A stretch of DNA of 64,000 nt from Chitinophaga sp. S165 (lineage in GTDB: Bacteria; Bacteroidota; Bacteroidia; Chitinophagales; Chitinophagaceae), in assembly GCF_003182155.1 (NCBI RefSeq), contig NZ_QGTG01000012.1, forward strand, positions 148,558 to 212,557, given 5' to 3'. Position numbers and translations under genes: made by a program. The notes under the pieces are model-generated. The model made no database searches. It saw only the letters and a list, made by a program, of their open reading frames with translations, and was not told the DNA's origin. Below are positions 27,217 through 35,228 of this stretch, in pieces; the stretch's first letter is position 1; the number at the start of each line of letters is the position of its first letter.

Positions 27217-28050
27217 TTACTCTTCATCAATCAGTTTAATGCCCGTCTGGGTAAAGATGATCTTACGTTGTTTATACAATGCACCTGTGGTCATCTTAAA
27301 TGTCTTCTTACTCATACTAAAGAAATCATAGATCTCTTCAGGGTCAGACTTGTCGTGGTAAGGCAGGTAACCATCATTCTCCTTCAGCAGCCTGAGGATC
27401 TTATCAGCTTCGCTTTCCACCCTTTCATAACCGGGTTTGCCGACCACTACATCTATCTTATCTCTTTTGATAGATTTTACAAAGCCTTTTAGTTTATCTC
27501 CGATATCCACAGTGCCGAATACCTCACTGTAATGTAAGATACCGGTATGTTGATTATTGATGATCACAACAAAACCGATCTCTGAACGCCGGTAAACGAT
27601 CATGTCCACAACATCCAGTTCTTTTACAGTCAGGTTTTCGTTGCTTAAATAAGGATCAATTTTTTCTGTAGCAGCAACCCTTCCTGTCAGTTCGTCCAGA
27701 TAGATCTTCACCAGGTAATCCTGTCCGGGATGCATTTTGCTGATCTGTTTGGAAGCGGGTACAAACAGATCTTTCATCAGTCCCCAGTCCAGGAACGCAC
27801 CTTGTTCCGTAACACCGGTTGCTTTCAGGTTGACAATGTCGCCTACTATGCCATATGGTTCCTGATTGGTAGCCGTCAATCTGTTCTCTGAATCGTGATA
27901 AATGAATACTTTGAGCTCATCTCCTTTTTTTGCATCCTGCGGCACAAAACGTTTAGGCATGAGGATCTCCTGTTCTCCCCCATCCAGGAACAAACCGAAC
28001 TCACTCTCCTTTTTAACCCGCAACAGGTTGTATTCACCTACTTTATACAT
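27217..28050 (-). CDS. CvfB-like S1 RNA-binding protein
   Basis: 277 residues. Residues 1-60 and 65-135 form S1-like barrels (LRVKKESEFGLFLDGGEQEILMP; LKATGVTEQGAFLDWGL with KDLFVP), a third barrel follows (EIGFVVIINNQHTGILHYSEVF), and the C-terminus is a winged helix (GYLPYHDKSDPEEIYDFFSMSKKTFK). This is the layout of CvfB/YitL proteins, which bind RNA and affect virulence-factor expression in Firmicutes; the role in Bacteroidota is not established. Confidence 0.85.
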   Translation of the reverse strand: MYKVGEYNLLRVKKESEFGLFLDGGEQEILMPKRFVPQDAKKGDELKVFIYHDSENRLTATNQEPYGIVGDIVNLKATGVTEQGAFLDWGLMKDLFVPASKQISKMHPGQDYLVKIYLDELTGRVAATEKIDPYLSNENLTVKELDVVDMIVYRRSEIGFVVIINNQHTGILHYSEVFGTVDIGDKLKGFVKSIKRDKIDVVVGKPGYERVESEADKILRLLKENDGYLPYHDKSDPEEIYDFFSMSKKTFKMTTGALYKQRKIIFTQTGIKLIDEE

Positions 28051-28080
28051 GTAATCTCTTATTTAGCCGCAAATGTACAA

Positions 28081-28587
28081 TTACTTTCCCTTGTTCGATC
28101 GGATCATCGTTCCGTAATCCTGTTTCCGGGCCAGGGCAGTCACCGCCTGGGCAATACGTTTGGCCTTTGTAGGCTCAGTTTTGGCACTTTCTATCCACTT
28201 CATAAAGTAGTTCCTGTGGCCTTTGGTGAGGGTATTAAAGAAGGCCAGTGCGTCCGGCTCGTCGTCCAGGCATTCCATCAATTCCGGGCAAGTAACAGGC
28301 TCGGGATTGTCATCCTCCATGATCTGTACAACGAGCTGCGCCCCTACCCTTTTAGCAATCCTCTTACGGATCTCCGCATTCAGCGGCATGATAAACGAGC
28401 CATCCCCCATGGGCATCAGCGCGACGGCCTCAATAGCGTATTGGTCCAGTTTACCTTTTACGCGAAATGACTTCTTGTTCCCTGGTTTTAATTCCTGCGC
28501 AATATCTTCCGGTATAACGATATAGGTCCATCCGGTCTTCTCTCCCTGCTTCTCAAACCTCAACATGGTAGCGGTATACTTAACCAT
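28081..28587 (-). CDS. YdeI/OmdA-like protein with DUF1905
   Basis: 168 residues. Residues 1-90 match the DUF1905 barrel (GWTYIVIPEDIAQEL, SFRVKGKLD, PLNAEIRKRI). Residues 105-165 match the YdeI/OmpD-associated helical part (ALAFFNTLTKGHRNYFMKWI followed by KRIAQAV). Members are linked to protection from bacteriocins or peptides in enterobacteria, which is only a hint for this protein. It lies 30 bases upstream of the cvfB-like gene and could share its transcript. Confidence 0.8.
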   Translation of the reverse strand: MVKYTATMLRFEKQGEKTGWTYIVIPEDIAQELKPGNKKSFRVKGKLDQYAIEAVALMPMGDGSFIMPLNAEIRKRIAKRVGAQLVVQIMEDDNPEPVTCPELMECLDDEPDALAFFNTLTKGHRNYFMKWIESAKTEPTKAKRIAQAVTALARKQDYGTMIRSNKGK

Positions 28588-28651
28588 CTTGCTTTTTTTT
28601 GCTAACTTACTTAATAGCTATGAATTTTAACAATCTATAGAATACCGTATT

Positions 28652-29155
28652 ATGCTTGTCTGTGAAACATCCAGGTTAATTATCCGCCAGTTTACCATTG
28701 ATGATGCCTCTTTTATTTTCCGGTTACTTAATTCACCCATCTGGCTGATATATATTGGCGACAGGAATATCAGGGGCATGAACGACGCGCGCAACTACCT
28801 TGTGAACGGGCCACTGGCCAGTTATGATCGTTTTGGGTTCGGGTTATACCTCGTAGCGCTGAGAGAAGGGAATACCCCGGTGGGTATGACAGGATTGATC
28901 AAAAGGAACGGATTGGAGGAAGTTGATATAGGATTTGCCTTTCTCCCTGAATATACCGGCCAGGGATATGCTTACGAGGCAGCCAGCGCGGTTAAAGAAT
29001 ATGCTTTAACAACCCTGAAGCTGCCCCGTGTAGCAGCTATTACTACTGAAAAGAACCAACATGCCATCTCCCTGCTTAACAAGATAGGCCTTCACCATGA
29101 AAAGATGGTACGGCTACCCGGTAGTGACACTGAATTTATGTATTTCATCAATTAG
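28652..29155 (+). CDS. GNAT-family N-acetyltransferase (RimJ/RimL-like)
   Basis: 167 residues. The start ETSRLIIRQFTIDDA and the acetyl-CoA loop PEYTGQGYAYEAASAV are typical of RimJ/RimL-type acetyltransferases, with the C-terminal strand pattern AITTEKNQHAISLLNKIGL. The substrate is unknown. It converges with glgX; the two stop codons are nine bases apart and no terminator is visible between them. Confidence 0.88.
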   Translation: MLVCETSRLIIRQFTIDDASFIFRLLNSPIWLIYIGDRNIRGMNDARNYLVNGPLASYDRFGFGLYLVALREGNTPVGMTGLIKRNGLEEVDIGFAFLPEYTGQGYAYEAASAVKEYALTTLKLPRVAAITTEKNQHAISLLNKIGLHHEKMVRLPGSDTEFMYFIN

Positions 29156-29163
29156 CGTATCTG

Positions 29164-31296
29164 TCAGTGCATGAGTGTGTGCTTCAGGACAACAACGGAA
29201 CGGGCATCTACATTTAATGTCTCTTCAGCGTTATATTCCTCTTCTCCACCGTTTATCCGCCGGTCTTTCGTATCCAGCATCTTTGTCCAGTTATGACCAT
29301 ATTTTTCAGGCGGTAATTTAAAGTCGATCGGTTCATAATGGGCATTGAAAATGATATAAAAACTGTCGTCCACGATCTGCTCACCTTTTGCACCGCTTGC
29401 ATGTAAACCCTTTCCGTTAAAGAATACCGCCATAGACTTTGCAAAATCATGGCTCCAATGCTCATCAGACATTTCAGCGCCATCCGGAAGGAACCAGGCA
29501 ATATCTTCCAGTCCGATACCTTTAATAGGTTGCCCCTGAAACCAACGTCTACGGCAAAAGGCAGGATGCGCCTTCCTCAGTGAGATCAGCTGACGGGTGA
29601 ATTGCAGCAGATCGTGATCGATCTCATTCCAATTAAGCCACGAAAGCTCATTATCCTGGCAGTAACCGTTATTATTACCCTGCTGTGTACGACCCAGTTC
29701 ATCACCTGCTACGATCATCGGAACCCCTTGCGACAGTAGAAGGGTTGCAAAGAAGTTACGCTGCTGTCTGCTTCTCAGGGCCAGCACCGCTTCGTCTTCT
29801 GTCGGTCCTTCGGCGCCGCAATTCCAGGAACGGTTATGATCTTCTCCGTCATTGTTGTCGTCCTGGTTAGCCTCATTATGCTTCTCGTTATAAGATACCA
29901 GGTCACGCAGTGTAAATCCATCATGAGCGGTCACAAAGTTGATACTGGCTGTAGGGCTACGATAGTCATTCTTGTAAAGGTCAGAACTTCCGGTGAACCT
30001 CTCTGCAAACTCACCTAACATACTGTCGGCGCCTCTCCAGTAGTCGCGGATACAATCCCTGTATTTACCATTCCATTCCGCCCATCCAGGTGGGAATTTG
30101 CCTACCTGGTAACCTCCCTCACCGATATCCCAGGGTTCAGCTATCAATTTTACCTGCGAAATAACCGGGTCCTGGTAAATGATATCAAAAAAGGCGCTCA
30201 ACCGGTTTACTTCATGCAGCTCACGGGCAAGTGTAGAGGCCAGGTCAAACCGGAAACCATCCACATGCATCTCCAGGATCCAGTAACGCAGGCTGTCCAT
30301 CATCAACCTTAATACGTTGGGCAGATAAGCATTGAGGGTGTTACCAGTACCGGTATAGTCCATATAAAACCGCTTATCTTCTGTTAAGCGATAATAAGCA
30401 GCGTTATCAATTCCCTTGAAAGATAAAGTAGGTCCAAGATGATTACCCTCCCCGGTATGATTGTACACCACATCCAGAATAACCTCTATACCTGCCTGGT
30501 GTAACACTTTCACGAGCTGTTTGAATTCGGCCACCTGTTCGCCCAATACACCACTCGCGGCATACCTGGCGTCAGGAGCAAAAAAACCGATGGTATTATA
30601 TCCCCAGTAATTTGTCAGCCCTCTTTCCACCAGGTGCCTGTCCGCCACGAAATGATGCACAGGCATCAGTTCGACAGCTGTCACTCCCAGTTCTTTCAGA
30701 TAATTGATCGTAACAGGATGTGCCATCCCGGCGTAGGTACCTCTTATTTCTTGGGGTATGTCCGGATGCTGTTTAGTGAATCCCTTCACATGTGTTTCAT
30801 AAATGATGGATTCATTGTATGGTATCTTTGGCGCTTTATCATTTTCCCAGTCAAAGTAGTCATCGACCACAACACTTTTAGGAATGAACGGAACGCTATC
30901 CACGTCACTAAAACTCAGGTCTTCTTCCGGGTCGCCCAGTTTATAGCCAAACAGCGCATCACTCCAATTAATTGTACCGGCAATAGCTTTCGCGTAAGGG
31001 TCTATCAGCAACTTTTTTGCATTGAAGCGGTGTCCGTTCTGAGGCTCGTAAGGACCATGTACGCGATAACCGTACAGCTGCCCTGGTTTCACATCCGGGA
31101 GATAGCAATGCCACACCTGGTGGGAACGCTCTTTGATCTTTATTTTAACGGCTTCAACCTCATCAGCAGTGGTATTGAACAGACATAACTCCACACCTGT
31201 AGCATTATCTGCATATAAAGAGAAATTCACTCCTTTCCCGTCCCAGGTAGCGCCTAATGGATAAGGGCTACCGGGATAAACAACAGTCTGGTTCAT
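29164..31296 (-). CDS. glgX: glycogen debranching enzyme GlgX/TreX
   Basis: I use the ATG at 31296 (MNQTVVYPGSPYPLGATWDG, 710 residues); a GTG seven codons upstream is the alternative. The N-terminal CBM48-like domain is followed by the GH13 barrel with VILDVVYNHTGEGN, nucleophile Asp in DGFRFDLAS, acid/base Glu in LIAEPWDIGEGGYQVG, and FVTAHDGFTL. This GH13_11 enzyme cuts alpha-1,6 branches of glycogen, giving linear maltodextrins for TreY. It follows the GH13 glucosidase gene, with a hairpin between them. Confidence 0.92.
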   Translation of the reverse strand: MNQTVVYPGSPYPLGATWDGKGVNFSLYADNATGVELCLFNTTADEVEAVKIKIKERSHQVWHCYLPDVKPGQLYGYRVHGPYEPQNGHRFNAKKLLIDPYAKAIAGTINWSDALFGYKLGDPEEDLSFSDVDSVPFIPKSVVVDDYFDWENDKAPKIPYNESIIYETHVKGFTKQHPDIPQEIRGTYAGMAHPVTINYLKELGVTAVELMPVHHFVADRHLVERGLTNYWGYNTIGFFAPDARYAASGVLGEQVAEFKQLVKVLHQAGIEVILDVVYNHTGEGNHLGPTLSFKGIDNAAYYRLTEDKRFYMDYTGTGNTLNAYLPNVLRLMMDSLRYWILEMHVDGFRFDLASTLARELHEVNRLSAFFDIIYQDPVISQVKLIAEPWDIGEGGYQVGKFPPGWAEWNGKYRDCIRDYWRGADSMLGEFAERFTGSSDLYKNDYRSPTASINFVTAHDGFTLRDLVSYNEKHNEANQDDNNDGEDHNRSWNCGAEGPTEDEAVLALRSRQQRNFFATLLLSQGVPMIVAGDELGRTQQGNNNGYCQDNELSWLNWNEIDHDLLQFTRQLISLRKAHPAFCRRRWFQGQPIKGIGLEDIAWFLPDGAEMSDEHWSHDFAKSMAVFFNGKGLHASGAKGEQIVDDSFYIIFNAHYEPIDFKLPPEKYGHNWTKMLDTKDRRINGGEEEYNAEETLNVDARSVVVLKHTLMH

Positions 31297-31316
31297 AATA
31301 AATGATTGGCCTCCCA

Positions 31317-31346
31317 CTTTCTCTTCCCTTGATGAGGAAGAGAAAG
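31317..31346 (-). other. intercistronic hairpin before glgX
   Basis: CTTTCTCTTCC and GGAAGAGAAAG form a perfect 11-bp stem with an eight-base loop. On the minus strand the hairpin directly precedes GGGAGG and the glgX start. No T run follows, so it looks more like an RNA-stability or processing element, or a structure affecting glgX translation, than a terminator. Confidence 0.5.
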
Positions 31347-31375
31347 CAAGGAGTGTTATTTACTTAATAAAAGTG

Positions 31376-33193
31376 TCAGATAGCAAGTTCATTTGACTCC
31401 AGACTTGAATTTTGTTCCTTTATCTTAGTTGCAGGCAATCCTTCTGCAAAAGCTTTCGCTTCATCCTGCAAAGGCGGCAAATCTGTTGGCAGCGGACCAA
31501 AGATCAGGGCCTGGTAAGGTGATAGTGTCACCGTATCATTTTCAAGTCTGAATGAGAGTGTGTTATTCACCAGGGGCTCAGTGCCGGTGTCCAGCACAAA
31601 TGGCAATTTATATAACACTTCCTCCTTAGAAAAGTTGAGTACTATTAGCAGCTTTTCTTCATCCAGTGTGCGGGTATAAGTATATACCTGCGGATGATCG
31701 GCATCTAACAGCTCGTACGCGCCGTAAACCAGCACTGCTTTATGTTTTCTCAACAGTACCAGCTGTCGGAAATACTGAAGAATAGAACGCTCATCCTTGT
31801 CCTGAACGGCAGCATTGATCAGTTTATAGTTGTCATTGATCTTCAGCCAGGGTTCCCCTGTGGTAAAACCAGCATTAGGTGAATTATCCCAGGGGAAAGG
31901 TGTCCTGCCGTTATCTCTGCCGGTTATCTGGGCATCTTTTAGAAAACGCTCCAGATCTCCACCCTGACTTTTCACATACTTATACATATTGATCGTCTCA
32001 ATATCCTTGTAGTCTTCTATTCTTTCAAAGCGGATATTGGTCATACCGAGTTCGTCCCCATAATAAAAGATAGGCGTAGCCCTCATGGTAAGCAGGAAAG
32101 TGATCAGCATCTTTGCAGAGAGCTCACGGTATTGTTCGTCATCATTTCCCCAGCGACTTACCATCCGGGGTTGGTCATGATTTCCGAGATATATAGTTCC
32201 CCATCCCTCCTGTTCGAATACTTTATCCCAGCCCGTATATAGTTGCTTGAATTTCTTAAGGTCCAATCCCCCCGGTTCCAAACGTTTATATCCTTCCTTC
32301 GCAAACCCGAGCTGTACGCCTTCAAAATGATATAACATATGCAACTCCTTACGATCTTCTTTCACAAACAACAGTGCCTCATCCTTTGTAATACCGGAAG
32401 CTTCTGCCAGCGTGGTTACATCCGGCCTATTCAGCGTTTCCTGATGCATCTCCTGCAGGTATTCATGAAGATGTGGACCGTGTGCATAATACCCCGCCCA
32501 GTCCGAATGGTATTTCTCTTTGACGATCTTTTCTACATCCGGCCAGGAGGTATCTTTTGAGATATAACAGATGGCATCCATTCTGAAGCCATCTACGCCT
32601 TTGTCGAACCAGAAGCGCATGACATCATAGATCGCTTTGCGGACCTCCGGATTCTCCCAGTTGAGATCAGGCATCTTTTCGGAGAAATAGTGAAGATAGT
32701 AGGAGTCAGTAGCTTCGTTGTACGTCCAGGCACTGCCTGTTGGATCGAAATGGCTGTACCGGTGTGGAGGTTTTCCTTTTTCTGCCGGCCACCAATGATA
32801 GTAATTATAGTAAGGATTTTCCCGCGATTGCCTGGCGTCTGTAAACCATGGATGTTCATCGCTGGTATGGTTTACTATGATGTCCATCATCAGGCGGATC
32901 TTCCTGTCATGCAATCCTTTTATTAATACCTCAATGTCTTCTATTGTACCCATCTCCGTCATGATATCATAAAAGTCACTGATATCATATCCATTATCAT
33001 CATTAGGAGATTTGTAAACAGGATTTAACCATACCATATCTATTCCCAGGCTTGCTATATAGTCCAGTTTAGATATGATGCCCTGTAGATCTCCGATACC
33101 ATCACCATTGCTATCTTTAAAACTCCATGGATAGATCTGGTAAATTATCGACTCTTTCCACCAGTTTTTATCCCTGATTACTTTATTTGACAT
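31376..33193 (-). CDS. GH13 alpha-glucosidase (oligo-1,6-glucosidase type)
   Basis: 605 residues. Opening motif WWKESIIYQIYPWSFKDSNG, calcium-type loop DSNGDGIGD, DIIVNHTSDEHPWF, nucleophile Asp206 in DGFRMDAI, acid/base Glu264 in TLAEASG, and Asp340 in YLGNHDQPRM. These place it with GH13 oligo-1,6-glucosidases, alpha-glucosidases and trehalose-6-phosphate hydrolases. Val beside the motif II Glu is absent, so exact specificity is uncertain. There is no signal peptide. Its place beside glgX and divergent from treZ suggests it turns maltodextrin leftovers into glucose. Confidence 0.88.
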   Translation of the reverse strand: MSNKVIRDKNWWKESIIYQIYPWSFKDSNGDGIGDLQGIISKLDYIASLGIDMVWLNPVYKSPNDDNGYDISDFYDIMTEMGTIEDIEVLIKGLHDRKIRLMMDIIVNHTSDEHPWFTDARQSRENPYYNYYHWWPAEKGKPPHRYSHFDPTGSAWTYNEATDSYYLHYFSEKMPDLNWENPEVRKAIYDVMRFWFDKGVDGFRMDAICYISKDTSWPDVEKIVKEKYHSDWAGYYAHGPHLHEYLQEMHQETLNRPDVTTLAEASGITKDEALLFVKEDRKELHMLYHFEGVQLGFAKEGYKRLEPGGLDLKKFKQLYTGWDKVFEQEGWGTIYLGNHDQPRMVSRWGNDDEQYRELSAKMLITFLLTMRATPIFYYGDELGMTNIRFERIEDYKDIETINMYKYVKSQGGDLERFLKDAQITGRDNGRTPFPWDNSPNAGFTTGEPWLKINDNYKLINAAVQDKDERSILQYFRQLVLLRKHKAVLVYGAYELLDADHPQVYTYTRTLDEEKLLIVLNFSKEEVLYKLPFVLDTGTEPLVNNTLSFRLENDTVTLSPYQALIFGPLPTDLPPLQDEAKAFAEGLPATKIKEQNSSLESNELAI

Positions 33194-33401
33194 AGACCTA
33201 CATTTCGGGTTAATGACATTATCATCTGCAAAAACCCTGCACAGGTCACTTAACTATATGAATACCGGAAGAAAGTTGTTTTTTTCCCGTCAGACTGTAG
33301 AAATAGCGCCGCATTGCTTCCACATTCCAAGTGGTCGATATCGTTTCTATCGGTAGGCGTTTGTACTGGCATACTATTTTCGCTTTTCATGCAAAAAAAC
33401 A

Positions 33402-35228
33402 TTGGCAGAGAATTATACTTTTGCAGGGGCCGCTTTGCAGCCTGATAACACATGCAAATTCAGCGTTTGGGCGCCCTTTCGTAAACAAATGGTGTTGTCT
33501 CTTATTCACCCTCAGGAGACGACGTATTACATGGAACGTGATGACCGTGGTTACTGGCATGTGCAGGCAGATAATGTACAGGCAGGCACACGTTACAAAT
33601 ATTTTCCGGATGATGACGATCCTCTTCCTGACCCGGCCTCCCGCTGTCAACCGGAGGGAGTACATGGCCCATCCGAAGTGGTAGATACCCTTTTCGAATG
33701 GACAGATGGGGACTGGCAGGGACTTGAGCTGCATGAACTGATCATCTATGAATTGCATACCGGTACTTTTTCACCTACACATGACTTTCAGGGGATTATT
33801 GGTCGTTTGGAATACCTGCGCTCCCTGGGGATTACTGCAATAGAGATCATGCCTGTCGCCCAGTTTCCGGGAGACCGCAACTGGGGTTATGATGGTGTTT
33901 ACCCGTTTGCCGTACAACATTCCTATGGTGGTGTAAAAGGATTGAAAGCACTTGTAAACGCGGCGCATCAGCATGGCATTGCGGTTATTCTTGATGTTGT
34001 GTATAATCACCTGGGGCCTGAAGGCAACTACTTCTCCCAATACGGCCCATGGTTCACGGATAAATACAAAACACCCTGGGGACCTGCCATAAACTTTGAT
34101 GATGCCTGGTGCGATGCTGTAAGGGGCTATTACATACAAAATGCATTGATGTGGCTGGACGAGTTCCATATTGACGGTTTACGCATGGATGCCGTACATG
34201 CTATATGGGATTGTAGTGCAAAACATTTTACGGCTGAGTTATCAGAAAAAGTGGATGAACTGCAGACACGCCTGGGTAAGAAGAAATTACTGATCGCAGA
34301 ATTGGACCTTAACAGTCCGCGGTACATCACCCCTCGTGAGCAGGGAGGTTATGGTATGCATGCGCAATGGATAGACGAGTTTCATCATGCATTGCGCAGT
34401 CTGCTGACAGGAGATGTAAACGGGTACTATGCTGATTTCGGCGGACTTGCACCGCTGGCAAAATCATTCCGCGACTCTTATGTATATACCGGCCAGTATT
34501 CAGTAGTACGTAAGAGAAATTTCGGGATCGATCCCTCGGGAAAGGATTACCATCAATTTATTGTCTTCGCTCAGAACCATGATCAGATCGGTAATCGCAT
34601 GTTAGGCGATCGTCTGAATACTAATATTCCTTTTGAAGCACAGAAGCTGGCGGCAGCCGTACTGTTATTATCACCACATGTTCCGATGCTCTTTATGGGC
34701 GAGGAATATGGAGAAATGCGGCCATTCCAGTTCTTCACCAGTCACAGCGACAAAGACCTGATAGCGGCAGTCACAGAAGGCCGCAGAGAAGAATTTGCTT
34801 CATTTGCGTGGGAAGGAGAAATTCCCGATCCTCAATCGGATGATACCTTTAATAATTCAACACTCAGCTGGGACACAACGTCTGACGAGGCGAAAGCATT
34901 AACCGAGTTGTATCGCTTTCTTATCGCCTTCAGGAAAACCCGTAGAGCGATGGTAGAAACCTCCCGTGACTGTGTGGAAGTACGTACGCCATCAACACAT
35001 CTATTGGCAGTAGAACGTACCGCAAAAGGCGACAGGCTTTTACTACTCTTCAATTTCAGCGAACACACTGTTCAATACATACACAACGGCGATGAAGCAC
35101 TGGAAAAGAAATTTGATTCCGCCGCCGCTATATGGAACGGACCCGGGAGTGACGCTCCTGATGAAGCTAAATCATCAGCAGTTATAACATTACAACCATA
35201 CTCAGCTATCGTATATGAACTCATATAA
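33402..35228 (+). CDS. treZ: malto-oligosyltrehalose trehalohydrolase
   Basis: 608 residues from a TTG start. No ATG lies upstream in frame, and the first internal ATG (residue 29) would remove the conserved CKFSVWAPF strand, so TTG is the likely start. The barrel has VILDVVYNHLGPEGNYF, nucleophile Asp in DGLRMDAVHAI, acid/base Glu in LLIAELDLN, and FAQNHDQIGNR. TreZ releases trehalose from maltooligosyl-trehalose made by TreY, whose gene overlaps it by 14 bases. Confidence 0.9.
   Translation: MAENYTFAGAALQPDNTCKFSVWAPFRKQMVLSLIHPQETTYYMERDDRGYWHVQADNVQAGTRYKYFPDDDDPLPDPASRCQPEGVHGPSEVVDTLFEWTDGDWQGLELHELIIYELHTGTFSPTHDFQGIIGRLEYLRSLGITAIEIMPVAQFPGDRNWGYDGVYPFAVQHSYGGVKGLKALVNAAHQHGIAVILDVVYNHLGPEGNYFSQYGPWFTDKYKTPWGPAINFDDAWCDAVRGYYIQNALMWLDEFHIDGLRMDAVHAIWDCSAKHFTAELSEKVDELQTRLGKKKLLIAELDLNSPRYITPREQGGYGMHAQWIDEFHHALRSLLTGDVNGYYADFGGLAPLAKSFRDSYVYTGQYSVVRKRNFGIDPSGKDYHQFIVFAQNHDQIGNRMLGDRLNTNIPFEAQKLAAAVLLLSPHVPMLFMGEEYGEMRPFQFFTSHSDKDLIAAVTEGRREEFASFAWEGEIPDPQSDDTFNNSTLSWDTTSDEAKALTELYRFLIAFRKTRRAMVETSRDCVEVRTPSTHLLAVERTAKGDRLLLLFNFSEHTVQYIHNGDEALEKKFDSAAAIWNGPGSDAPDEAKSSAVITLQPYSAIVYELI

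Noticed and set aside
33331..33684. 117-codon ORF overlapping the start of treZ
   Set aside because: It lies in another frame over the conserved treZ N-terminal domain; the treZ frame has the family motifs.
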